Of a stretch of DNA of 22,503 nt, positions 1-7,813 are shown one piece after another. This DNA is from Segatella salivae DSM 15606. Its GTDB lineage: Bacteria; Bacteroidota; Bacteroidia; Bacteroidales; Bacteroidaceae. The notes below the pieces were generated by a model. The model worked only from the letters and a program-made list of their open reading frames with translations, did no database searches and was not told the origin of the DNA. The stretch covers positions 409,391-431,893 of the forward strand of contig NZ_GL629647.1 of assembly GCF_000185845.1 (NCBI RefSeq). The letters are read 5' to 3'. The position numbers and the translations under genes were made by a program. How positions within the stretch are numbered: position 1 is the first letter of the stretch; every line of letters begins with the position of its first letter.

Positions 1-1269
1 AAGACCTTTTATAGCTTTTCTGATAATATTAATTGTACTTTTATCAGATGAGAATACCGAATTCAGCCCTTGAGCCTCTTGGGCTGGATCACCAGTATAC
101 TCATCCCCTGGCTGCCACTGCTCGTGTTTAGGCTGCGCTATACCTCCCCAGCCCCAAAAATTACAGCCAACAAAGTACCCATGTTGAGCCACATCATTCA
201 ATAAAAGCGAGAAAACAAAGCTATAATATGAATCTCGTGCCTTTGTAGTTGTCTGTTTTGAAAACGAGAAACCATCTCTTGGATATCCAAATTCCTCCAT
301 TACTAAAGGCTTATTCAACTTGGCACATATCGCCAAATGCTTGTCTATATACTCTTTTGTATTATCTTCTGCACGCTTTAAGTTCTGTAATAATGAATCT
401 TTCTTAGCCCAACTCCAGTTATAAGGCCATACATGTATGTTACAATAGTCAACATTCTTATCTGCACAAATACGCATCCAAACATCATAATCAACTTCAC
501 ATCCAAAAGCACCCTCAGAGCCTATGCTCACCAAATGATTTTCATCTATTTGCTTCATCAATGCTGCAGCTTTGGCAATCCACTTTTCAAATGCCGGCAA
601 TACAGCCCGATCAAAGGCCCGAGGCTCATTTGCTATTTGCCAAGACATAATAGCGGGGTCATCAATATAACGCTTACCTGTGTATCTATTGGTGCGATTT
701 AGGATAAAATTCAAATGATTATAATAAAGTTGTTGCGCTTTTTCATTCGTAGAGAACTGTGATGCATACTTTATGTAAGCTGAATATCCTGCTTCATTTG
801 GCTGAACAGCTTTTCCAGCCCCACTATTCTCAAGATAAAAACCATAACCACCACTCCATTCCCACGCATTATTCAGATAGAGCACGGCAACCATTTTACG
901 ACGCTCCAACTGTTGCATTAGGTAATCTAACCCATCAAGAATCGTATCGTTATATACTCCTGGAGAAGTCTGTAAGACGGGTTTTACCTTCCATTTAGAA
1001 TCATCTTGTCCATCACTTCCAACAAGAATTCTAAGATTGTTTATACCTAAGTGTTTAAGTTCATCCAACTCACGATTCAATCGTTTGCGGTCACCTCCAC
1101 TTCCTTTTGACCCAAGAATTGCTCCATACCAATAGTTTGCACCAATAAAAGTATAAGCTTTCCCATCACGCTTTAGTCGCCCATTATCCACTGTTACGAA
1201 TGATTGTGCATGTAGAATTGTAGAACAAGCAAGAAACAAACCTATAAAATAGTATCTCATTTTATTCAT
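1..1269 (-). CDS. GH5 (GH5_7-like) endo-beta-1,4-mannanase, secreted, 3' end cut by window edge
   Basis: I translated this from the minus strand: 423 codons stay open to base 1, so the C-terminus lies outside the window. The start is ATG at 1269; a second in-frame ATG is at 1260. Residues 1-22 form a signal peptide ending LHAQ. The GH5 barrel follows. Motif QIANEPR (211-217) supplies the acid/base E215, IHVWPYNW (278-285) is a conserved strand, and MEEFGYP (324-330) supplies the nucleophile E326. This pattern fits subfamily GH5_7 mannanases, which cut internal beta-1,4-mannosidic bonds; the subfamily is inferred from motifs, not from a search. It sits 14 bases after the CE7-like esterase and is probably the third gene of the GH27-CE7-GH5 unit. 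No lipobox is evident, so it may be periplasmic. Confidence 0.9.
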   Translation of the reverse strand, partial: MNKMRYYFIGLFLACSTILHAQSFVTVDNGRLKRDGKAYTFIGANYWYGAILGSKGSGGDRKRLNRELDELKHLGINNLRILVGSDGQDDSKWKVKPVLQTSPGVYNDTILDGLDYLMQQLERRKMVAVLYLNNAWEWSGGYGFYLENSGAGKAVQPNEAGYSAYIKYASQFSTNEKAQQLYYNHLNFILNRTNRYTGKRYIDDPAIMSWQIANEPRAFDRAVLPAFEKWIAKAAALMKQIDENHLVSIGSEGAFGCEVDYDVWMRICADKNVDYCNIHVWPYNWSWAKKDSLLQNLKRAEDNTKEYIDKHLAICAKLNKPLVMEEFGYPRDGFSFSKQTTTKARDSYYSFVFSLLLNDVAQHGYFVGCNFWGWGGIAQPKHEQWQPGDEYTGDPAQEAQGLNSVFSSDKSTINIIRKAIKGL

Positions 1270-1283
1270 ATCTCAATGTAATT

Positions 1284-2582
1284 TTACTGTTCCAACTTCA
1301 ATTGTTTTGCTATCCAAGACTGCCATTCATCCCACTGCTCTTGGAACCAAAAATGACCTGTGGCGGGATACACACTTAATTTCTTAGCTCCTTTCACAAC
1401 ATTATAAGTGGCATACGAACTATTAGGTGGGACAACTTCATCATTATAACCAAACGAAAACCAACTTGGTATTGTTAAAAGGCGTGCAAAATTCACACCA
1501 TCAAAATATCCACTTACTTCCACTTTCTGCAAATTTGGATGCTTTTGTCCATAAAAATAGTGCGGCCAGCCACATGCTTTACCATACAAAGACGCTTTAT
1601 GATCACACAAAGCTGCATGTACAGCACCAATAAAAGTTACCTTAGGATGCAATGCACCACACACAAGTGAAAGCATACCACCCTGACTTGAGCCTGTAAC
1701 TCCAAGTTCTTTACCATTCCACTCAGGCAATTGAGTAAGATAATCTACAGCTCTTAATGCACCAATAAATATGCGTTTGTAAGGCATTTGGTCGCGATTA
1801 TCAAGATTTGCTTCCCAATAACCATTCAACGCCCCATGTAATAAGTCGTCGTATACTTGCTGTTGCATTGTCACAGGAATCCCGTGTACTCCTATCTCCA
1901 AAGTAATTGCTCCACGTTCTGCCATCCATATATCTCCCTGGTAAGGTCTTACACCAGCTCCTGGAACTCGTAAGAGTGCCGGATGTTTAATATTTGACGC
2001 TGTCGGGATACAAAGAATACCATATATCCGACTCCCCGGATTGATGCCATTAAAGTTCACTTCATAAACCATTGTACGCTCAGTACAACGTTCAGGCAAT
2101 AGTTTTCGATGAGCATCAAGAGGATATCGACTTGCATCTTCATAAGCTTGTTTCCAAAACTGAAAGAAGTCTTTTGGGCAATTCTCTGTAGGCAGCAATC
2201 TATCGGGAGCGAAACCAATGGTACATAGTCCATCATAGGTACGTTCACCAACGTGTGCTGTGACCTTCAAACGATAGAAACCTTCTTTTGTCATCTTTGC
2301 TTTCCATGTCATTTTCCCATCTTTCAAGACCACTTTTGAACGTTTGACATCAGGATACATCACAGGACCTGCTTCTATATCTACTTCCGCTTGTGGCATG
2401 GGACAAGCATCCTTCAATACCGATATATTGAATATAGCCTCTTCACCTAATTGATAATTCCAATCAGTATGATTGGGACTAATCAGTACCATGACTTCAT
2501 TACCACGTATTTGTGACATCAAATTCAATGTCAAAAAGAAAGTAATAAGAAGGGTTACGGAACGTTTTAATGAAATAATCAT
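1284..2582 (-). CDS. CE7-like acetylesterase (acetyl xylan esterase family), secreted
   Basis: This 432-residue alpha/beta hydrolase should remove O-acetyl groups from polysaccharide or oligosaccharide. Residues 1-27 look like a signal peptide. Residues about 28-125 form a beta-sandwich-like N-terminal domain, and the hydrolase domain follows. The nucleophile elbow is GSSQGG (297-302, S299); D381 (GYNDEVVPP) and H410 (ATGHFW) complete a plausible triad. RG at 223-224 matches the family RGQ region, but the Q is replaced by A. Known CE7 enzymes act on acetylated xylose units and on cephalosporin C. Here the mannanase neighbours suggest acetylated mannan fragments, which is inference. It lies 36 bases after the GH27 gene and 14 before the GH5 gene, so co-transcription is likely. 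Confidence 0.88.
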   Translation of the reverse strand: MIISLKRSVTLLITFFLTLNLMSQIRGNEVMVLISPNHTDWNYQLGEEAIFNISVLKDACPMPQAEVDIEAGPVMYPDVKRSKVVLKDGKMTWKAKMTKEGFYRLKVTAHVGERTYDGLCTIGFAPDRLLPTENCPKDFFQFWKQAYEDASRYPLDAHRKLLPERCTERTMVYEVNFNGINPGSRIYGILCIPTASNIKHPALLRVPGAGVRPYQGDIWMAERGAITLEIGVHGIPVTMQQQVYDDLLHGALNGYWEANLDNRDQMPYKRIFIGALRAVDYLTQLPEWNGKELGVTGSSQGGMLSLVCGALHPKVTFIGAVHAALCDHKASLYGKACGWPHYFYGQKHPNLQKVEVSGYFDGVNFARLLTIPSWFSFGYNDEVVPPNSSYATYNVVKGAKKLSVYPATGHFWFQEQWDEWQSWIAKQLKLEQ

Positions 2583-2618
2583 ATTCTGAAAGATTAATAG
2601 AATAAATACCGAAATAAC

Positions 2619-3845
2619 TTATTTTCTATACAAGCGATAAGTAACCACATCTTGTGCAGGAATTGTAAGCTGACGATCAATCTTGTTCTTCAACGATGTT
2701 TTTCCTTCCATTCGACCAGTCCATAGGTTCCTTACCTTATAAACGATTTTATTGAATGCAGTACTTCGCTTGCTTACAGCCTCATCTGTAAAGTTAAAGT
2801 CTTGCCAATTCACCTTGCAAACAATAGGCTGACGTGTTGGATTTAATATTGTCATAGCCCAATCACCATTTGCAAGTGGTTTAAACCAATAGTCCAATCC
2901 CTCTCTACGCAAAAAGCGAAGACCTTGTACACCAAGTTCATCTTGGTCAATAGCAATAAGTTCTCGATTTGTCAGTATAGCCTTAGTTTCAGCACTCATG
3001 TTACGAACATCATTACCAAGAATTAGTGGACTGGCCATCATACACCACATTGTGAAATGTGCTCTGTCTTGATTTACGGTTAAACCATTACCCACTTCGA
3101 GCATATCTGGGTCGTTCCAATGACCAGGACCAGCATAAGATCGCAAGCTATCATTCTTGTTAATACAATCTAAAACGCTATATTGTACATAAGTGGGGAA
3201 TACTCTTGTTGAGTCAAACGAACACCAAATATCAGGCCCTATGCGCCAGGAGTTACCAATATCTCTTGCCCATCGCCATGGATTATTATCCCCCCATTCA
3301 CACATAGAGAAGAAGATTGGCCGACCAGCAGCACGTAAAGCGTCACTCATCAGTTGATAAGCACCGCGCGCATTAATATTTGTTGTGTTACACCAATCAT
3401 ACTTTAGATAGTCTATATCCCAACGTGCATACTGTAATGCATCTTGATATTCATGACCCAATGAGCCTGGACGGCCCGCACATGTTTCTGAACCAGCATC
3501 ACTATAAATACCAAGTTTTAAACCACGTGCATGTATATAATCTGCAAGTGCTTTGATTCCATGTGGGAAATGCTTTGGATCAGCCTGTATAAAACCATTA
3601 GAATCACGCTTACCATGCCAGCAATCATCTATATTTACATAGATATATCCAGCATCACGAAGCCCACTTGACACCATAGCATCGGCTATACTCTTAATAA
3701 TATCCTCATCAATGTTGCCTTGAAACTTATTCCATGAGCTCCAACCCATTTGGGGAGTCTTCGACAATTCATCCCATTTCTGAGCACTAACTCTAAGCGA
3801 TAGGAGTAAAAGCAATAGTAAAGTAATAGCGTTCTTTTTGTTCAT
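2619..3845 (-). CDS. GH27 alpha-galactosidase, secreted
   Basis: This enzyme removes alpha-1,6-galactose side chains from galactomannan or galactoglucomannan. An upstream in-frame ATG at 3887 would give 422 residues. I place the start at 3845 (408 residues) because a signal peptide (MNKKN, a leucine run, then VSAQ) begins there, and because a good promoter (3885-3916) overlaps the upstream ATG. In the 422-residue numbering, TPQMGWSSWN (44-53) opens the barrel, NIDDCW (85-90) is the conserved second motif, YLKYDWC (160-166) holds the nucleophile D164, and SWRIGPDIW (213-221) holds the acid/base D219. GPGHWNDPDML (253-263) is also typical. A C-terminal beta domain follows. The length is normal for the family. 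It is first in a three-gene unit with the CE7-like and GH5 genes. Confidence 0.93.
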   Translation of the reverse strand: MNKKNAITLLLLLLLSLRVSAQKWDELSKTPQMGWSSWNKFQGNIDEDIIKSIADAMVSSGLRDAGYIYVNIDDCWHGKRDSNGFIQADPKHFPHGIKALADYIHARGLKLGIYSDAGSETCAGRPGSLGHEYQDALQYARWDIDYLKYDWCNTTNINARGAYQLMSDALRAAGRPIFFSMCEWGDNNPWRWARDIGNSWRIGPDIWCSFDSTRVFPTYVQYSVLDCINKNDSLRSYAGPGHWNDPDMLEVGNGLTVNQDRAHFTMWCMMASPLILGNDVRNMSAETKAILTNRELIAIDQDELGVQGLRFLRREGLDYWFKPLANGDWAMTILNPTRQPIVCKVNWQDFNFTDEAVSKRSTAFNKIVYKVRNLWTGRMEGKTSLKNKIDRQLTIPAQDVVTYRLYRK

Positions 3846-3884
3846 GTTATTGAATTTGAATTTTGGCTTTAGGTAATTACTTTG

Positions 3885-3916
3885 CAAAGATAAAACTTAA
3901 ATATCTAAATCACAAA
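3885..3916 (-). promoter_or_regulatory. Bacteroidota-type promoter for the GH27-CE7-GH5 unit
   Basis: On the minus strand TTTG (3916-3913) is followed after 20 bases by TATCTTTG (3892-3885). This matches the TTTG / TAnnTTTG consensus with good spacing. Transcription would begin near 3880 and leave a leader of about 35 bases before the ATG at 3845. It makes the ATG at 3887 an unlikely start. Confidence 0.72.
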
Positions 3917-4497
3917 TACTATTTTGACTAAAATAGACACTTTCATGGGGCTGTAACTATTTCTTTCAAATGTATTTAATCTTTGTTACTATCAATTATA
4001 TTTGACGATGTCTAATGAATAAGAACATAAGATGAATTTGAATAGCTCCATTTTTTTATAATTTTTAGAAGCATCTAATATCATTCAACCATCAGAATCA
4101 TCATTTCTTTTATACACTTTATTTAGTTATACAATCTATTAATAAACAGTTAATTATAAAGATTGATTCAATTGATATTTAAACTAAAAACTTATCATAA
4201 TTCACACTGAATTTAACAACGATATGAATAGACTCATTTTACCAGGTAATCTGATGCACTTCATAGTACAATTTAAGTCAGATCAAGGCTTAAAATACCT
4301 GATTTCATATCGTGATTATTTCATATCTATAATTAGACTGCATCCATTATACATTTAATTTTCTCATGATGTTATCAATACTTCGTATGATTTTCCACAG
4401 ATATATCAATCGACTTGTCTTTAGATTAATATTATTTCAACTGAAATTATACTAATTGTCTTGCTGTATTTCCATTTCCTCATACAAATATTTATGT
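3888..4497. other. AT-rich intergenic stretch with a possible structured element at 4219-4313
   Basis: I see no credible gene in these 610 bases between the SASA-family esterase and the GH27 gene. The right-hand end of the GH27 promoter lies at 3885-3916. Nested inverted repeats occur further in: 4219-4228 with 4304-4313 (ten paired bases, ACGATATGAA), 4243-4248 with 4296-4301 (CAGGTA/TACCTG), and 4249-4254 with 4278-4283 (ATCTGA/TCAGAT). The motif GATATGAA occurs three times: once at 4221-4228, and twice as its complement at 4304-4311 and 4320-4327, where the two copies are 16 bases apart. The element could be a structured RNA on either strand or a binding region for the PUL regulator. I see no clear terminator after the esterase gene. 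Confidence 0.45.
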
Positions 4498-5928
4498 TCA
4501 ATCTGTTTTGAAAGGAAGCAGTGGTAGCCCCGCTTGATTCTTCACTGTTCCTAATTGAAAGTTATGATAACAATAACGAACCGCAACAGGGCGGGTAACA
4601 TTGGGTGATGTTAAAAGGAATGTGTTATTACGGATATATTGCGCATTTGCCGGATAAAACACTTTATCTTGGCCTGCTATTTCAAATCCTTCATACGATT
4701 TCGCAGCAATGATTCCATGATATGTATCTTTCAAGTGAACAAAACAACTGTCATTTCTGATTTCTAACTTCTCAAAACTTGGACTTCGATAGAATACTTG
4801 ATCAAAGCCATAGTCACGTGCTATAGCTGCCATAGCCAACCGTTCACCTACCAATCGCTTCTGACAAGGGTGGATTTGTTCCGCTTCAAAAGGATAAACT
4901 AAATCATTTGTGCCTATAAGTACGGTATTAGATACATTATTTGCCACTTCTTGTTGTTGTGAACGGATGAATGCAGCCGCAGTACCCATGGCATCGCCAT
5001 AATTATATGGAGCAATTTCTACAAAGTAAAAAGGTAACTCAGATGAATGAAAACCTTTTCTCCATTGATTGATAAGCTCTGTTAAACATTTTGCATACGT
5101 AGAAGAGTTATGGTCAACATTGCTACAACCTTGATAGAAAATAACACCTCGAATAGTACTATTGAGGATGGGATGGAATGTTCCATTCCCCCAAAGTAAA
5201 GGTCTAAGCCAATCCTTTGGATATTTCATTGCAATCTCAGAAGAGTCAGTTGGTTCATCGGTATAATGTTGAAGATAGTCCTTATCAAGCCAACTCTCTA
5301 CCATTGTTCCACCCTTATTAGCGAGAATTAAGCCTATCGGAATATTGAGAACTTCATGGAGTTTACGGCCAAAGAAATAACCAACTGCACTACAATATGA
5401 AGCAGAATTAGGATTAATCTCTTCCCAACGACAAACAGCATCATCTTTTGGCACAGCACTCATTGACGCTGGAATCTTCACATATCGCACACCTTTCATT
5501 TGTCCAGACGTAGCAATTGCATCTTGATATCCTTCAACAGGACACTCATAGAAACCTTGAAGAGGCATCTCCATATTGCTTTGTCCAGCGCAAACCCATA
5601 CTTCTCCTGCAAGGATATTATGCAAAGTAACAGCTTGTCCGTCATCAAACGTAATATTGAGTGGTGTATAACTTGCTTTCGGTGTACGAATCTTTACATT
5701 CCATTTCCCATCTTTATCAGCAACAATCGATACTGGTTTACTCCACGAAGGCTTTACTACGACACGTGAATTCGATGTTGCTGTACCCCAAAACTTCACT
5801 TCTGCCTGTTGCTGTACAATCATATTATCATTCAGAATGTGTGGTAAATGTACCTTAGCTGTAGCAGGCAAGCTCAAAATTAGTAAGAAACAAAATATCA
5901 AGTAATAATGATTCTTCATTGCTTTCAA
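4498..5928 (-). CDS. SASA-family (sialate O-acetylesterase-like) carbohydrate acetylesterase, secreted
   Basis: This 476-residue protein has an N-terminal signal peptide (residues 1-24, ending PATA), a beta-sandwich region to about residue 105, and an SGNH-type esterase domain. The nucleophile motif is AGQSNME (114-120, S117). YQGCSN (265-270) corresponds to the block often written YQGESN, with C replacing E. IHP (352-354) supplies the catalytic H353, followed by the family-typical stretch VGERLA. Members are named for sialic acid deacetylation, but many PUL copies remove acetyl groups from hemicellulose. Beside a mannanase and a glycan importer, acetylated mannan is the likely substrate, which is inference. 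It is the last gene of the susC-led unit, 76 bases after GH26, with a strong hairpin in that gap. An alternative start at M4 would change little. Confidence 0.88.
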   Translation of the reverse strand: MKAMKNHYYLIFCFLLILSLPATAKVHLPHILNDNMIVQQQAEVKFWGTATSNSRVVVKPSWSKPVSIVADKDGKWNVKIRTPKASYTPLNITFDDGQAVTLHNILAGEVWVCAGQSNMEMPLQGFYECPVEGYQDAIATSGQMKGVRYVKIPASMSAVPKDDAVCRWEEINPNSASYCSAVGYFFGRKLHEVLNIPIGLILANKGGTMVESWLDKDYLQHYTDEPTDSSEIAMKYPKDWLRPLLWGNGTFHPILNSTIRGVIFYQGCSNVDHNSSTYAKCLTELINQWRKGFHSSELPFYFVEIAPYNYGDAMGTAAAFIRSQQQEVANNVSNTVLIGTNDLVYPFEAEQIHPCQKRLVGERLAMAAIARDYGFDQVFYRSPSFEKLEIRNDSCFVHLKDTYHGIIAAKSYEGFEIAGQDKVFYPANAQYIRNNTFLLTSPNVTRPVAVRYCYHNFQLGTVKNQAGLPLLPFKTD

Positions 5929-5971
5929 TTATTTTTAAGGAAAAAGAGAATTTAATTTAAAACGACAAATC

Positions 5972-5993
5972 CCTCCTCTCAAAAGAGAGGAGG
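5972..5993 (-). other. Perfect 9-bp hairpin between the GH26 and SASA genes
   Basis: CCTCCTCTC (5972-5980) and GAGAGGAGG (5985-5993) form a perfect 9-bp stem with a 4-base loop, 12 bases beyond the GH26 stop. On the minus strand only a weak T-rich stretch follows, so it is a poor intrinsic terminator. It may protect or process the mRNA, or partly attenuate the esterase gene. Confidence 0.6.
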
Positions 5994-6004
5994 AATAAGA
6001 TGAT

Positions 6005-7675
6005 TTATCGCGTAATAACATAATCACTGTTCATTGTGGACTTCCACCAATCATCAGAAGCATGACTTCCACCATACCATGGCATGAACCAACTCCACTT
6101 TGCATTTTGTTTCCACTGATTTGGGATATCTGTTATCGTACCACATTCTGTTAGTGCAATCATCTTTTTGGGGTAACGATATGCTAAAGTATTAAATCTT
6201 TCAGCCATTTCTTCTGCAGAAAGTGGTACATTTTGTTGACCATAAGCGTCTGTACCGATGACATCTACATATTCATCTCCAGGATACCAGCTCGCATCGG
6301 CTTTCTCTGAAGTCCATACCCAAATGAGATTATTTAGTCCTTTTTGTTTGAAATAATCATACATATAACGCCAAAGCTTTACGTAAGATTCAGCAGAACC
6401 ATTGCCCCACCAAAACCATTTACCAGCAGCTTCGTGTAGAGGACGCCATAAAACAGGTATTCCTGCCTGTTTCAGTTGCATCAAATAAGGAGTCAACTTC
6501 TCTAAATCGGCCTTCATAAATCTATTTGCCCAGGTGCCATCTTTAACAGCATCATCAAGTGTAAACTCATTTTTTGCAGCATAGAAATCATATTTTACGC
6601 TACCAGCAGCTTCTACAGTGACTCCTGTTATGGTATAATCGTGTCCACCAAGTATTAGTCCGTTAGCACGCATTTCATTAAGTGTTGTCTGATCAAGTGT
6701 CATTGAATAGCTATCACCGCTTATATTAAAGTAATCCCAATTCTTTCCACTTTCATCCACAAAGCCAGCCCAACTACTATTCTTTATAGAGCCTTGAGCG
6801 CCTGGTTTAACGTTAGTAATTTTCACTATTAACTTACTTCTTATTGAAGCTTTAGCCAATATGTCTTTCGTAGCCTGTGTAGTTAGCTGTATATTACCGC
6901 TCCAATCACTCGGAATAACCTTATTAGGACCAGAATAAAGCGATACGGGAACTGCAGAAACATAAGGATTTGATGTTGGAACACTCCAGTGCCAACTTAT
7001 TGTAACCATACCACCGGCATTGTGCCACGACTGGACCGGAGTGATGTTTGAATAATCAATCCAGCCACCAGGAGTACTTGATTGCAGATGAATATAATCG
7101 TATCCATTAATTGCAGGGTACTTACCTGTGAGCTGATGTACCTTTTCTGCATTTTCATTATTCCATGAAACATTTGCCATCGTAGCAGAAAACACCTTCT
7201 TACCATAGTTGTTAAGCAACTTCTGATAAAGCGCTTTTGCTTCAGTAGAGGCATTAGGATTGACTGGAGTTTTATCTATTTGCTGCGTCTGTGCCGTGAG
7301 ATTAGCCTTTACCATAGGTGCAGCAACGCGATTAGGCCCTATAACAACTCCTTCTGGAATAACCAATTCATAATTCTGATCACGGTCAATATTAGCCATA
7401 ATCAATAACTGATTAGACGATCCTATGACATTAGCGCTAACAACAGGAGAACCATTTAGCGTAATCTTTGCATAATCTTCTGAGGCAAAAAAGACATTTT
7501 TGTCATAGCTAACTATAATGGAATCAAGTCCTGCTTTGATATTTGTTTGCGGAGAAACACTGACAAATTCAGGAGCGCCAACAGATGCAATATAATGTTC
7601 TACAGTATCACTACATGCAGAAGTAGCAAGTGATAGTAAAACAAACGCAGCTGTGTTAAATCTATTTTTGAACAT
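6005..7675 (-). CDS. GH26 endo-beta-1,4-mannanase lipoprotein with internal inserted domain
   Basis: This surface enzyme should cut the mannan backbone. The frame is open to an ATG at 7726 (573 residues). I choose ATG at 7675 (556 residues) because it gives a normal lipoprotein signal, MFKNRFNTAAFVLLSLATSAC, with the lipid-bearing cysteine at residue 21. Residues about 35-130 look like a bacterial Ig-like (SbsA-type) domain. The GH26 barrel starts near residue 145 (ALYQKLLNNYGKKVFSATMA). Strand VTISWHW lies near 224-230. The acid/base is E415 in WRPLHEAAG, the nucleophile E510 in ALTECGT. Between the SWHW strand and the acid/base strand is an unusually long beta-rich insertion of about 110 residues, roughly 245-355, probably carbohydrate-binding. 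It is the fourth gene of the susC unit. Confidence 0.9.
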   Translation of the reverse strand: MFKNRFNTAAFVLLSLATSACSDTVEHYIASVGAPEFVSVSPQTNIKAGLDSIIVSYDKNVFFASEDYAKITLNGSPVVSANVIGSSNQLLIMANIDRDQNYELVIPEGVVIGPNRVAAPMVKANLTAQTQQIDKTPVNPNASTEAKALYQKLLNNYGKKVFSATMANVSWNNENAEKVHQLTGKYPAINGYDYIHLQSSTPGGWIDYSNITPVQSWHNAGGMVTISWHWSVPTSNPYVSAVPVSLYSGPNKVIPSDWSGNIQLTTQATKDILAKASIRSKLIVKITNVKPGAQGSIKNSSWAGFVDESGKNWDYFNISGDSYSMTLDQTTLNEMRANGLILGGHDYTITGVTVEAAGSVKYDFYAAKNEFTLDDAVKDGTWANRFMKADLEKLTPYLMQLKQAGIPVLWRPLHEAAGKWFWWGNGSAESYVKLWRYMYDYFKQKGLNNLIWVWTSEKADASWYPGDEYVDVIGTDAYGQQNVPLSAEEMAERFNTLAYRYPKKMIALTECGTITDIPNQWKQNAKWSWFMPWYGGSHASDDWWKSTMNSDYVITR

Positions 7676-7813
7676 ATATACTTTTATTTTATATAAAAAG
7701 AATGATGAAATTAAATTCTCCTCCATTTATGAATGAGGATTAAGCTGGAATACTTTTAACATATAGCATTAGATGCATTCCAAGCTTATCTTATTCCATT
7801 ACAGAGGATTTAG

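Noticed and set aside
433..998. Short plus-strand frames in the first kilobase
   Set aside because: They are antisense to the GH5 gene, which reads without a break on the minus strand from 1269 to the window edge with both catalytic glutamates.
3846..3887. N-terminal extension of the GH27 protein
   Set aside because: The 14 extra residues precede a clear signal peptide and overlap the promoter -7 element.
7676..7726. N-terminal extension of the GH26 protein
   Set aside because: The extra 17 residues would put the lipoprotein signal in an unusual internal place; starting at 7675 gives a standard lipoprotein signal.
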